A stretch of 64,000 nt of DNA from Candidatus Onthocola gallistercoris (GCA_018715345.1 DVLT01000008.1:27065-91064); one strand, 5' to 3'; positions 32,967 to 41,860 are shown, counted from the first letter of the stretch. Translations and numbers: made by a program. Notes: generated from the letters alone by a model not told the origin.

Positions 32967-35268
32967 AATCGTGGATCGAAGAAAAAGTATCCTTTCTCTG
33001 GGGATCGAAAGGGTACATATCGCTGGTTCGGACTATGTCCTCCAGGGGGAACCGAAACGGGGTGGAAGCTGTCTGGTCTATACGGCCATAAAAACGGAAC
33101 AGGTGGGAGATACAGTATACGAACATCGGGTGTTGCTGAAGGAATTTTATCCCCTGTTGGGTATGGGACAGACAGCCGGTATTCTTCGGGATCAGGATGG
33201 TTCCTTACAAGTGCCGGAGACAACGCGATGTTCGGAAGATTATAAGCGGAACCTGAAACGGTTCCAGGCATCCTATGGGATGATGCTGGAGTTGGGGCGA
33301 ACAGAGACGGGAGCGGAACATACGACGGTCGCCGTGTCCATGATGGAAGATAATGGGACCTGGTATATGGAAGAGGCTTATGACACCGGCGAAAGTCTGG
33401 ACGTTTTTGTAGGTAAGTGGCAGCTGGATCTGAAAGATTTTCTCAATGTTTTTTACCGATGTCTGGAGGCGGTGGGCCGGCTTCACAGATTGGGATATTA
33501 TCATCTGGATCTGAAACCTCAAAACATTTCCTGTACAAGAAACATTGTCATCAAGCTGATCGACACCGATTCTTTTGTACAGATATCCCGGCTTTCAGAA
33601 TATAAGGTGTTGTCCTGGACGAGGGGGTATTCTGCCCCGGAACTGGAAAGCGCGATCCGTTCACCGGAAGACATGCCCTATCTGATCGGCCCTTGGACGG
33701 ATGTCTTTTCATTGGCCCAGATCCTTTGCTGGTATCTGTTTGGACATCCTCTGGAGGAAGAGGAAAAAGAAGCGGCGTTGGATCAACTGGAAAAAGCCGT
33801 GGAGAAACGACTTATACGTATAGAGTCCCTCCCGGATGGCGATATGTCAGAAAGGACATTTTCCATGAAGGGAGTATATATGCTGAGGCAGATCCTGTCA
33901 GATGCCTTAAATCCTAGGTGGAAGCAGAGGCCATCATCTGTGTCGGCTTTGAAAGATGCTCTTGTGGACGCCTATAATGAGCTGTTTGCGCCGGAGGCCG
34001 GAGCCGTATTGGTGGATAATTTCCATATACCGGACGTGATCGGATATGTTTTTGAAAAGCGGATCGGGCAACTGGAAACATTGTTTGAATATGGTGATTA
34101 TGCCGGTGTGGCTATCCTATCCGATGATCAGGGAAAAAGGAAGGCATTGGCTTACACCTATGGCGCTGTCCGAAGGATGGATTATCAGTGTATCATGGAA
34201 CTTCATTGTAAAAGTTTCACAGATATACCTGGACAGTTTTTTGAACATAAAAGAAATACTTATGAGTTTGTATATCCAGTGGATTCTTTGGAGGGAAGAG
34301 GCATATATATATGGTATGCAAACCGGGATCGGCTGAAGAGTTGGCTGACAGACTGTGATCTTCCTGTCCTGCTTATCATATTTGACGAAAGGGAAGAGGA
34401 TGTGCTGGATAAGGAGGAGGCAGTCATTATGAAGGAACTGTTGGAGCTGCCTGCCTGTGACTGGCTGATCGTGGGACAGTATAACAGGTGCCGTTCCAGA
34501 AATAAGCTTCAATATGATATACGGACATTGGATCTGGATCGGGAAAATGAGCAGCCTATGGCGCCAAAAACTTATGAAAAGCGTGTACAAAGAAGGCGGA
34601 TCGCACTGGCGGCGCATCTGGCTGTGGCGTGCATCCTAGCCTGGATGGGGAGATGGCTGGCTTTGCTTGGCGCTTCGCAAGCCGTGCCGGCTTATAAAGT
34701 GTTTGAAACAGAAGAATTTGTGTACTTTGCTTTACGACAGGATTTTGCGCCAGAGTCGCTGATCTACGTTGCGGGAGCTGTCCTGGTTTATATCGGCATA
34801 CTCTGCGGTCTGTACGGAATGTACCGATATTATAGACCCTATGGCTGGAAGATGTTTTTACAAAAATATGCGTTTGCCATCGGCGCTTTGTTTGCTTTTC
34901 TATTGACTTTAGCCGTACCGGAGGCGTACGCGGATGAAGCCCTATCCTGGGTGATGGATCGATATGGGATAGCCTGGTATCAGACATATCTTGTGGAGAG
35001 AATGGCTTTGGGATTGTTGTACTGTATGGGCGCGGCGTTTTTGATACTGTGGCTTTGGCATATCTGTTTTGGAGAGAGATCCCGTTCACGGTGGCTTCAG
35101 GCCGCAGCGGCCCTGACATGGATGTTCTCGGCGGGATTTGCGGTTTTACAAACATGGGTCAATCGAGGCGAGATGGTGTTCCTGATCATCTGTCTGGCGG
35201 TGGACTTGGCGGCAACCCTTTGCTTTTTACGGCAAAAAAAGCCCTGTAAGGAGCAGATGGAAGAATAA
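32956..35268 (+). CDS. serine/threonine protein kinase-like protein with membrane tail
   Basis: Protein of 771 residues. Kinase domain at about 15-330: glycine loop region GGSCLVYTA, ATP-binding Lys62 in LLKEFYPL, catalytic loop HLDLKPQN with Asp185, and an activation segment that starts IDTDSF where most kinases have DFG; APE-like SAPELES follows. Residues 390-550 form a second soluble region. Residues 555-770 contain about six hydrophobic segments, so the protein is membrane-anchored by its C-terminus, the reverse of the single-span PknB layout. No PASTA repeats. ATG 32956 is five bases after AGGGGA. The DTD motif keeps the first, metal-binding Asp, so activity is likely. Confidence 0.85.
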   Translation: MESRIVDRRKSILSLGIERVHIAGSDYVLQGEPKRGGSCLVYTAIKTEQVGDTVYEHRVLLKEFYPLLGMGQTAGILRDQDGSLQVPETTRCSEDYKRNLKRFQASYGMMLELGRTETGAEHTTVAVSMMEDNGTWYMEEAYDTGESLDVFVGKWQLDLKDFLNVFYRCLEAVGRLHRLGYYHLDLKPQNISCTRNIVIKLIDTDSFVQISRLSEYKVLSWTRGYSAPELESAIRSPEDMPYLIGPWTDVFSLAQILCWYLFGHPLEEEEKEAALDQLEKAVEKRLIRIESLPDGDMSERTFSMKGVYMLRQILSDALNPRWKQRPSSVSALKDALVDAYNELFAPEAGAVLVDNFHIPDVIGYVFEKRIGQLETLFEYGDYAGVAILSDDQGKRKALAYTYGAVRRMDYQCIMELHCKSFTDIPGQFFEHKRNTYEFVYPVDSLEGRGIYIWYANRDRLKSWLTDCDLPVLLIIFDEREEDVLDKEEAVIMKELLELPACDWLIVGQYNRCRSRNKLQYDIRTLDLDRENEQPMAPKTYEKRVQRRRIALAAHLAVACILAWMGRWLALLGASQAVPAYKVFETEEFVYFALRQDFAPESLIYVAGAVLVYIGILCGLYGMYRYYRPYGWKMFLQKYAFAIGALFAFLLTLAVPEAYADEALSWVMDRYGIAWYQTYLVERMALGLLYCMGAAFLILWLWHICFGERSRSRWLQAAAALTWMFSAGFAVLQTWVNRGEMVFLIICLAVDLAATLCFLRQKKPCKEQMEE

Positions 35269-35297
35269 ACAATAGGATCAAAAAAAGAGGCGCCTTC

Positions 35298-35325
35298 TTT
35301 ACAATTCCGAAAAAAATGCTATAAT
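35298..35325 (+). promoter_or_regulatory. Promoter of the DUF1275 gene
   Basis: TTTACA at 35298-35303 and TATAAT at 35320-35325 with 16-base spacing, plus a TGC extended -10 at 35317-35319. Confidence 0.75.
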
Positions 35326-35369
35326 GATGAACGGCATAAATGGTAGTTATGAAGAAGGAGCGGATGAAA

Positions 35370-36119
35370 ATGGAGCAAAAGACAAAACAGCCGCTGGCTG
35401 CGGTCAAAAATCGAAAAGATTTTCTGGAGTGTGAACGCAGGAATATCTTTTTGTTGATGATGTTTGTGGGCGGATATTTTGGAACCTTTACCTATACCAT
35501 CAGAGGAGGCGTGTTTTGCAATGCCCAGACAGGCAATTTTGTTCTGCTGGCCATGGCTTTGGGGGATCGGAGGTGGCTTCACGCCTTGTATTTTTTCATA
35601 CCGATCACAGCCTACTGTCTTGGAGCTTTTATGTCAGAACTTCTTCCGAATCAGATAAAAAAGCTCCATCTGATCCGATGGGATACACTTCTGATCATCA
35701 TAGAGATGGCAACGGTCGTGTTTCTCGGCTTTTTACCGGAAAGGGCGCCGGTGCAGATCACCCAGGTCCTGATCAATTTTATCTGTTCCATGCAGTATAA
35801 CACTTTCCGGCAGGCGGAAGGCGTGCCCATGGCCACCACTTTCTGTACTAATCACATCCGTCAGGTGGGAGTGGCCCTTTGTAAGGTGATGCGTCATCCT
35901 TCTGACAGAGACGGACATCTTAAACGGCTGGGGCTGCATGCGGGGATGCTGACTGTTTTTGTGGCGGGAGGAGCGATTTCCACGTTTTTGTGCCGGATCC
36001 TACTTGGGAAGGCCATCTGGTTATCTTTGATCCCTTTGGGCATTGTATTGATCCATCTCCTTTATGCGGATCTGGTCCGGGAAAAAGGACAACTGGACAA
36101 AAAACCCGGCGGCCATTGA
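35370..36119 (+). CDS. DUF1275 (YoaK) family membrane protein
   Basis: Membrane protein of 249 residues in the YoaK/DUF1275 family. About six hydrophobic spans; typical family segments GGYFGTFTYTIRGGVFCNAQ then TGNFVLLAMAL near residue 35, and MQYNTFRQAEGVPMATTF-type sequence near residue 145 before the conserved TNHIRQ. Function of the family is unsettled (some members are linked to purine or small-solute transport). ATG 35370 has AAGGAG nine bases upstream; in-frame ATGs at 35340 and 35364 are less well placed. Own promoter and terminators, so monocistronic. Confidence 0.85.
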   Translation: MEQKTKQPLAAVKNRKDFLECERRNIFLLMMFVGGYFGTFTYTIRGGVFCNAQTGNFVLLAMALGDRRWLHALYFFIPITAYCLGAFMSELLPNQIKKLHLIRWDTLLIIIEMATVVFLGFLPERAPVQITQVLINFICSMQYNTFRQAEGVPMATTFCTNHIRQVGVALCKVMRHPSDRDGHLKRLGLHAGMLTVFVAGGAISTFLCRILLGKAIWLSLIPLGIVLIHLLYADLVREKGQLDKKPGGH

Positions 36120-36162
36120 TCACAGACTGAAAAAGCTCATGGGCCAGGCGGTTTTGAAAGCC

Positions 36163-36198
36163 CATATCTGTCACTGTGTCCGGCAGATGGGCCTTTTA
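36163..36198 (+). terminator. First terminator after the DUF1275 gene
   Basis: GCCCATATCTG and CAGATGGGC form a stem with a two-base bulge, followed by CTTTTA. Weaker than the next one. Confidence 0.5.
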
Positions 36199-36218
36199 TA
36201 AAAAAACGGGAGATATGG

Positions 36219-36256
36219 AAACAGGGAGCAGCCGGATGACTGTTCCCTGTTTTTTC
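36219..36256 (+). terminator. Second, stronger terminator after the DUF1275 gene
   Basis: AACAGGGA pairs with TCCCTGTT, extended by a CAG/CTG-type inner contact, and is followed by a T run. It lies just before the convergent acetyltransferase stop codon. Confidence 0.75.
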
Positions 36257-36272
36257 ATAGATACAGACCGGA

Positions 36273-36914
36273 TCATTGGATTGAGGAATGGCTCATGATG
36301 AAGAAGGCTTCCTGCTGGGGAAGTACCTTCTTTTCCATTTTTTCCAGGGAGTCATCATAGGCTTGCGCTTCCTTTTCATCGATGGTCATGACCGGACTGG
36401 AGGCATAAGACCATTTCCGCCCGTCCAACACATCCGGTACAAGTTCCTTTACCAGCATGGCAGTGGGATATTGGCCATCCATACGGATATGATATCGTTT
36501 GCAGCTTTTGAAACCACAGCTGACATAGTTAAATGGATTTCCAAAGATGACGACAGTGTCATAACCTAATTTGACGGCCCTGTCCAAAGAGTGTCGGATG
36601 AGCATCTTACCATAGCCTTTTCTCTGGTATTCAGGCGCGATACAGACCGGCCCAAAGGTGAGGATGGTTTTTTCAAAACCATTTTCATCGGTCAGTTTGG
36701 CTTTCGTATACATGATATTTCCAATGATTTCCCCATCCAGTTCCAATACAAAATCCAGCTGGGGAATGAAATCTTCGTGATCCCGCATGATGTGGACCAG
36801 ATAGTGCTCACTGCAGCCGGGAACATAAATATTATAAAAAGCTCTCCGCGTAAGCTGCTCCACCTTGCAGCGATCGGATTTTTCTTCATTACGGATGACG
36901 ATCTTTCTGTTCAT
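36273..36914 (-). CDS. GNAT family N-acetyltransferase
   Basis: Acetyltransferase of 213 residues. The N-terminal IVIRNEEKSDRCKVEQLTRR opens the fold; the acetyl-CoA pyrophosphate loop is PEYQRKGYGKMLIRHSLDRA near residue 95 (Q-x-x-G-x-G/A), followed by YDTVVIFGNPFNYVSCGFKS. This layout is common in clostridial YhbS-type proteins. The substrate is unknown. The ATG at 36914 (complement) follows AAAGGAGG at good spacing; the upstream in-frame extension has no such site. A TATAAT -10 on this strand lies at 36990-36995 (complement). Convergent with the DUF1275 gene, divergent from the HAD gene. Confidence 0.85.
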   Translation of the reverse strand: MNRKIVIRNEEKSDRCKVEQLTRRAFYNIYVPGCSEHYLVHIMRDHEDFIPQLDFVLELDGEIIGNIMYTKAKLTDENGFEKTILTFGPVCIAPEYQRKGYGKMLIRHSLDRAVKLGYDTVVIFGNPFNYVSCGFKSCKRYHIRMDGQYPTAMLVKELVPDVLDGRKWSYASSPVMTIDEKEAQAYDDSLEKMEKKVLPQQEAFFIMSHSSIQ

Positions 36915-37084
36915 GGTAAACCTCCTTTGACATTCGGAAATGGTACATATCTTCTTTATGAAATAAGTAAAACAGATCATATTTATCCTATTATATCATA
37001 TTTTCTCCACACAAAACGGATATGGACAACCTTTAGTAAAAAGTTATACAATGGATAAAAACAAAAGTAAGGCGGAGGATATTC

Positions 37085-37675
37085 ATGATAAAAGCAGTTT
37101 TTTTCGATGTGGACGGTACACTTCTTTCCCACAAGACACGGCAAGTGCCGGATGATACAAAACAAGTTTTGCAAAAGTTGCGGGAAAAAGGCATAAAGAT
37201 CTTTGTGTCCACAGGCAGGCATCCGGTGGAATTATCCAGACTTCCGGTCAATGATGTGGTGTGTAAAGCTCAGGAAAGTGTTTCTTCACCGGTGCCAATG
37301 ATCGATGTGTATGATGGGGAACAGATCTATCAGGTCACATCCTATGTGACGGAAAAGGAAGCCTTTCAGTTGGAAGCAGATCTGCCGGATGGATGCAAAA
37401 TGGCCAGATGGAGTGACGGCGGTGTGGATGTCATCCCGGCAGACAGCGGGAAAACCCGGGGAATGGAATATTTTTGCGCCTATTATGATATAAAACCGGA
37501 GGAGACCATGGCGTTTGGCGATGCGGAAAATGATATGGACATGTTAAGATCTGCCCAGATCGGCGTTGCGATGGGCAATGCCCACAACTGCGTGAAAACG
37601 ATTGCGGACTTCGTTACGACGGATGTGGATAGGGCAGGCATCCGGTATGCTATTGAACATTTTCATATAATATGA
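37085..37675 (+). CDS. Cof-type HAD hydrolase with internal cap deletion
   Basis: HAD-superfamily phosphatase of 196 residues. Motif I FFDVDGTLLS, motif II STGRHP, and the C-terminal motif MAFGDAENDMDML with VAMGNAH are intact, and a downstream Lys near SGKTRGMEYF could be motif III. Cof-type (C2-cap) members are normally 260-280 residues; here the sequence jumps from RLPVND (residue 59) to VVCKAQESVSSPVP, so roughly 70 residues of the cap are missing in frame. The core could still fold, but substrate selection would be altered. A possible promoter is TGGACA (37023) with TACAAT (37047), 18 bases apart. AGGCGGAGG precedes the start. Confidence 0.8.
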   Translation: MIKAVFFDVDGTLLSHKTRQVPDDTKQVLQKLREKGIKIFVSTGRHPVELSRLPVNDVVCKAQESVSSPVPMIDVYDGEQIYQVTSYVTEKEAFQLEADLPDGCKMARWSDGGVDVIPADSGKTRGMEYFCAYYDIKPEETMAFGDAENDMDMLRSAQIGVAMGNAHNCVKTIADFVTTDVDRAGIRYAIEHFHII

Positions 37676-37761
37676 TCGGGAAAGCCCGGGAAGAGAAGGT
37701 ATGTGACTTGGCAGGCGCGTTAGGGGATAAGTGGAACTTCACATTTTTTTCACAAAACAAA

Positions 37762-37788
37762 TTAGCACTCACCTATTGACAGTGCTAA
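37762..37788 (+). promoter_or_regulatory. CIRCE operator
   Basis: TTAGCACTC - nine bases - CAGTGCTAA matches the HrcA operator consensus TTAGCACTC-N9-GAGTGCTAA with one mismatch (G to C at the first base of the right arm). It overlaps the -35 box of the promoter below. Confidence 0.88.
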
Positions 37789-37804
37789 CAACGCGTGATA
37801 TATT
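37776..37804 (+). promoter_or_regulatory. Promoter of the small heat-shock gene
   Basis: TTGACA at 37776-37781 and TATATT at 37799-37804, 17-base spacing. The -35 box lies inside the CIRCE element, so HrcA binding would exclude RNA polymerase. The leader is about 75 bases. Confidence 0.8.
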
Positions 37805-37884
37805 CTTATCTGAACAAAGAAAATCTGTTGTGGAACATCCATAGTCAGGATATGGGTGAACGGTATATAGAGGAGGCAGTTATC

Positions 37885-38307
37885 ATGTTGTTTACAGGCG
37901 GCAATTACGGGTTGGACCATTGGTTTGATGATTATTTTAACAGAGACAGTTACAGAGATACAAGGAAGGATCCTTACATGATGGAGACAGATGTGATCGA
38001 AACACAGAATGCCTATCTGTTGGAGATGAACCTCCCCGGTTATAAGAAAGAAAATATACATGCGGAACTGAAGGATGGTTATCTGACAGTCCGGGCTGTG
38101 CGGGAAGAAGATCAGGAACGTCAAGGTGGACGGTACATTGTCCGCGAGAGGTATACCGGCAGCTGTCAGAGAAGTTTTTATGTGGGCGATCAGCTTCATC
38201 AGGAAGATATCCGGGCAGCATTTGAGAACGGCATATTGAAGTTGGCTATCCCAAAGATAGATAAAAGACAGATTGAAGAGAAGCCATCGTATATACGGAT
38301 CGATTGA
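37885..38307 (+). CDS. Hsp20/alpha-crystallin small heat-shock protein
   Basis: ATP-independent holdase of 140 residues that binds unfolding proteins. The alpha-crystallin domain runs from about residue 35 to 130: DVIETQNAYLLEMNLPGYKK, GYLTVRAVREED, RERYTGSCQRSFYVG and the conserved AAFENGILKLAIPK (A-x-x-x-n-G-v-L). The I-x-I-like tail is weak (SYIRID). ATG 37885 follows GAGGAGG; the in-frame upstream region is the heat-shock leader. Placed under CIRCE, so expression should rise when HrcA is inactivated. It precedes lon, another stress gene. Confidence 0.93.
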   Translation: MLFTGGNYGLDHWFDDYFNRDSYRDTRKDPYMMETDVIETQNAYLLEMNLPGYKKENIHAELKDGYLTVRAVREEDQERQGGRYIVRERYTGSCQRSFYVGDQLHQEDIRAAFENGILKLAIPKIDKRQIEEKPSYIRID

Positions 38308-38476
38308 ATAGGATAGATGATGTTTCTGTGTGAACAGCGGTATGATCTATTGGGTGAACAGACAGAACGCATGGGTATATGACCGGAGAGTGTACTGCTT
38401 TCCGGTTGTTGCTGTTTATACAGGTATAAAAGGTCTGTTTTGCGATGGAAATGAGCTGAAGAGGATGTGAAAGATA

Positions 38477-40747
38477 ATGATTGTTATACCTTTTTACGAT
38501 TTACTGGCGCTCCCGGAAGTGACATGTTATTTCCAGGCAGAGCAGCTGGAAAAACTTTCAGGTAAGAAGATCAATATGGATGATGACGTCATTTTTTTGA
38601 TGATGCGGGAACAGAAAGAACCGGACGAGTTGGAGGCCGGAGATTTCTATCCCATTGGCATAGCCGGTCATGTGGAAGAAGCGGAGCACGATGGTTGGGT
38701 TCTTCTGGCGACGACAAGCCGAGTGAATGTGAGTGATGTGGAAGTGAACGAGGATGGGGAGATATCCGTGGAAGCGGTCCTCAGACCCGATGTGGAAGAT
38801 ATTCCAGAAGAAGAGAAAAAAGAACGGTTTGAGAAGATGCGTTCCTCTCTGATCCAGGTACTTCAAGGGTCACAGCTGACCATCAGCGGCAATCTTTCTC
38901 TGCGATGGAATAATATGAACGAACTGGTGGCATTGACCTCCGGTATGCTCCATATATCCAATGAAGAAAAGTACCAGATCATTGCGGAAGATTCCCAGAT
39001 GAAGCGGACGGAAATGATGGAAAAAGCGTTTTATGAATCTTTGGAAATCTATAAACTGCAAAGAGAAGCACAGAACGCCCAGCAGAAGTCCAATGAGAAG
39101 CTGTATCGGGAGGATGCCATAAAAAAACAGATCAAGTTTTTACAGGATCAGCTGGATGAGATGCATCCGGAAAATATGACGGATGTGCGGCGGTTTGAAA
39201 AGAAGATCGAAGAGTGCGGCATGAATGAGACAGCCCGCAAAGAGGCAGAAAAAGTCCTGAACCGGATGAAACAGGAAGGACAAGACAGCCATGAGTATGG
39301 TATGCTCTATGACTATCTGGATTTCGTCACCGTTTTATCCTGGAAAAAGGAGAAAAATGTGCCGATCGATCTGGATGAGGCGGAAAAGGTTCTGGACGAG
39401 GATCATTTCGGGTTAAAGAAGGTTAAAGACCGTATTCTTCAGCAGATCGCGGTCATGGATCTTAATAAACGTCAGTCCGGTTCCATCCTGTTGTTCGTTG
39501 GGGCGCCGGGGACCGGGAAAACCAGCATCGGACAGAGTATCGCAAAAGCCATGCACCGGAAATATGTCCGGATCAGTCTGGGCGGTGTGAGGGATGAAGC
39601 AGATATCCGAGGCCACAGAAGAACATATATCGGCGCCATGCCTGGCCGGATCATGGATGGTATCCGCAGGAGCGGTGTTTCCAATCCAGTGGTTGTTCTG
39701 GATGAGGTGGATAAACTGATGCGGGATTACAGCGGCGATCCTTCCAGCGCATTGCTGGAAGTGCTGGATCCGGAACAGAACAATACATTTACGGATCATT
39801 ACATGAATGTGCCCTATGATCTTTCTGATGTGCTGTTCGTCTGTACAGCCAATACTCAGGACACCATACCGGAACCTTTGTTGAACCGTATGGAAGTCAT
39901 CCGGTTTACCGGGTATACTGCTGTGGAAAAACTTCAGATCGGAAAGCAGCATCTGCTCCCGAAGGCCATGAAAGAGATGGGGATCAAGCCGGATATGCTC
40001 CAGATCAGCGATGAAGCCTTGGAGAGTCTTATTTCAGATTATACAGCAGAGGCCGGAGTCCGGGGACTGAAAAAGCAGATCGATACTTTGTGCAGGGCTG
40101 TGGCAGTGAACATTGTCCGGGAAGGCGGAAAGGGACTCTCTGTGGAAAAAACAGATCTGCCTAAACTTTTGGGACGCAGGCCCATGCGTCACGACTCGGT
40201 AAAGGAGAAAAAACGTCCGGGCATTGTCACTGGATTGGCTTGGACGCAGGCAGGCGGTGAGATCCTCTTTATAGAGACGGCTCTGACTAAAGGCAGCGGT
40301 AACCTCCGTGTCACAGGTCAGTTGGGAGATGTGATGAAGGAATCGGTCCAGATCGCCCTGACTTTGGTGAAGGAAATGTATCCGGATCGGTCCGAACTTT
40401 TTGAAAAAAATGATTTGCATATCCATGTGCCGGAAGGGGCGGTTCCAAAGGACGGGCCTTCCGCGGGGATCACCTTGACAACGGCGATCGCATCTCTGGT
40501 GACAGGCAAAGCTGTGGATCCGGAGTTGGCCATGACAGGCGAAGTTTCCCTGAGGGGCGATGTGATGCCCATTGGCGGCCTGCCGGAAAAACTGATGGCA
40601 GCCCTTCGAGCCGGCGTCCACCGGGTATTTATTCCGGAAGAAAATGTGGATGATCTGGAAGATGTGGCCGCCGAGATACGGGAAAAACTGGAGATCATCC
40701 CCGTTCATACCGTGGCGGACGTGATGGCCCGGTGCGGACTGAAGTAA
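38477..40747 (+). CDS. lon: ATP-dependent Lon protease
   Basis: LonA-type protease of 756 residues: N-terminal substrate domain to about 190, coiled-coil region to 290, AAA+ module with Walker A GAPGTGKT (Lys348) and Walker B VVLDEVDKL, and protease domain with catalytic Ser662 in PKDGPSAGI and Lys705 in GGLPEKLMAA, the same 43-residue separation as in E. coli. The N-terminal domain is somewhat shorter than in E. coli Lon (784). It degrades damaged and regulatory proteins. The Shine-Dalgarno is weak (GAGG about 13 bases from the ATG). Lies 169 bases after hsp20; own promoter not clear, so partial read-through from the CIRCE promoter is possible. Confidence 0.95.
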   Translation: MIVIPFYDLLALPEVTCYFQAEQLEKLSGKKINMDDDVIFLMMREQKEPDELEAGDFYPIGIAGHVEEAEHDGWVLLATTSRVNVSDVEVNEDGEISVEAVLRPDVEDIPEEEKKERFEKMRSSLIQVLQGSQLTISGNLSLRWNNMNELVALTSGMLHISNEEKYQIIAEDSQMKRTEMMEKAFYESLEIYKLQREAQNAQQKSNEKLYREDAIKKQIKFLQDQLDEMHPENMTDVRRFEKKIEECGMNETARKEAEKVLNRMKQEGQDSHEYGMLYDYLDFVTVLSWKKEKNVPIDLDEAEKVLDEDHFGLKKVKDRILQQIAVMDLNKRQSGSILLFVGAPGTGKTSIGQSIAKAMHRKYVRISLGGVRDEADIRGHRRTYIGAMPGRIMDGIRRSGVSNPVVVLDEVDKLMRDYSGDPSSALLEVLDPEQNNTFTDHYMNVPYDLSDVLFVCTANTQDTIPEPLLNRMEVIRFTGYTAVEKLQIGKQHLLPKAMKEMGIKPDMLQISDEALESLISDYTAEAGVRGLKKQIDTLCRAVAVNIVREGGKGLSVEKTDLPKLLGRRPMRHDSVKEKKRPGIVTGLAWTQAGGEILFIETALTKGSGNLRVTGQLGDVMKESVQIALTLVKEMYPDRSELFEKNDLHIHVPEGAVPKDGPSAGITLTTAIASLVTGKAVDPELAMTGEVSLRGDVMPIGGLPEKLMAALRAGVHRVFIPEENVDDLEDVAAEIREKLEIIPVHTVADVMARCGLK

Positions 40748-40784
40748 CATATGTTTACATAATGGGATCGTTTGGCGATATGTT

Positions 40785-40826
40785 AAAAAAGAGTGTGGAA
40801 AAAGTAAGATCCACGCTCTTTTTTGC
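40785..40826 (+). terminator. Terminator of lon
   Basis: GAGTGTGGA/TCCACGCTC stem (one wobble) flanked by A6 and T6, so it can act on both strands. Confidence 0.82.
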
Positions 40827-40864
40827 TTGACAAGAGACATATTTTTTTTTAGCTTAATACTAAA

Positions 40865-40880
40865 GGTATACCGGCATACC
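40865..40880 (+). promoter_or_regulatory. Inverted repeat upstream of the AEC transporter
   Basis: GGTAT-ACCGGC-ATACC, an inverted repeat overlapping two direct ATACCGG copies (40868 and 40876), about 35 bases before the start codon. A TTGACA box at 40827-40832 lies upstream but has no well-spaced -10 box. Possible operator. Confidence 0.4.
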
Positions 40881-40913
40881 GGTAGACCGAAATAAGGTAA
40901 AGAGGGGAAAAAA

Positions 40914-41816
40914 ATGACATCGATACTTTTCAGTAAAATGATCTCGATCTTCATCATGCTCGTGATCGGCTGGATCTGCAGCCAGCTCGCCATTGTGGAC
41001 AAGTCGACAAAAGACAAACTGACCGTGTTAAGTACGCAGATCGTGACGCCGTGTCTTGTCTTTATGTCTTTCCAGATCGAATTTGACGCCCATCTGCTGC
41101 AGAATATGGGCATTGCCTTCGCGGTTTCCATGCTGATACATGTGGGAGCCATCTTCGCGTCCCGTTTCGCGATCCGAAACGACGGCAAGCACGACAACGC
41201 GGTAGAGCGGCTCATGCTGATCTATACCAACTGCGGCTTTATGGGATTTCCGCTGGCGTACGCCGTAGCCGGAAATGAAGGCGTTATCTACGCCACGACC
41301 TACAACGCCGCGTTCACCATCTTTGTCTGGACCCAGGGCATCGGTATGTTCCGGGATAAGGGCGGAAGCTTTTCCTGGAGAAAAGTGCTCAATCCGGCCA
41401 TCATCGCCACGGTCCTCGGTCTCCTTTGTTTCCTTATCCGGTTCTACGTGCCGGAAAGCGTCGGTTTCGCGCTGGATTCCATAGGCGATATGAATACGCC
41501 TCTGGCCATGATCATCGCCGGAGCGGTCATTGGCGAGCTGAACTTGAAGAACATGCTCCTGAAAAAACGGACATATTATATCATCGCCATGAAGCTCCTT
41601 GTATTTCCGGCCATATTCTGTCTGATCCTCCGGTTCCTTCCTCTGGAAGAGATGGTCAAACTCATCATGGGCATGCTGGCGGCCTGTCCTTCAGGCGCCA
41701 TAGGCATCATGCTGGCCATTTTGTATAAGCGGGACGATCACTACGCCGCGGAAATATTCGCGATGACCACCCTGTTTTCCATTGTGACCATCCCTCTGTG
41801 CATGTTCCTTCTGTAA
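40914..41816 (+). CDS. AEC family transporter
   Basis: Membrane carrier of 300 residues in the auxin-efflux-carrier family, which in bacteria often moves malate or other organic acids. About ten hydrophobic spans arranged as two halves; the family hallmarks are the polar kinks TPCLVFMSFQIEF near residue 43, LMLIYTNCGFMGFPLAYAVAG near 101 and the C-terminal ACPSGAIGIMLAILY. ATG 40914 has AGAGGGG upstream. Single gene. Substrate not determinable. Codons in this and the next three genes seem richer in C-ending and CG-containing triplets than neighbours, judged by eye. Confidence 0.87.
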   Translation: MTSILFSKMISIFIMLVIGWICSQLAIVDKSTKDKLTVLSTQIVTPCLVFMSFQIEFDAHLLQNMGIAFAVSMLIHVGAIFASRFAIRNDGKHDNAVERLMLIYTNCGFMGFPLAYAVAGNEGVIYATTYNAAFTIFVWTQGIGMFRDKGGSFSWRKVLNPAIIATVLGLLCFLIRFYVPESVGFALDSIGDMNTPLAMIIAGAVIGELNLKNMLLKKRTYYIIAMKLLVFPAIFCLILRFLPLEEMVKLIMGMLAACPSGAIGIMLAILYKRDDHYAAEIFAMTTLFSIVTIPLCMFLL

Positions 41817-41831
41817 AAAACAAGGAACGTG

Positions 41832-41860
41832 TTGACAGAAATCCCTCTAGGATGTATTAT
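41832..41860 (+). promoter_or_regulatory. Promoter of the GntR-ABC operon
   Basis: TTGACA at 41832-41837 and TATTAT at 41855-41860, 17-base spacing. The -10 box lies inside the left arm of the large palindrome that follows. Confidence 0.75.

Noticed and set aside
37735..37884. Longer version of the small heat-shock protein starting at 37795
   Set aside because: That start lies between the CIRCE element and the -10 box, upstream of the likely transcription start; ATG 37885 has a clear Shine-Dalgarno.
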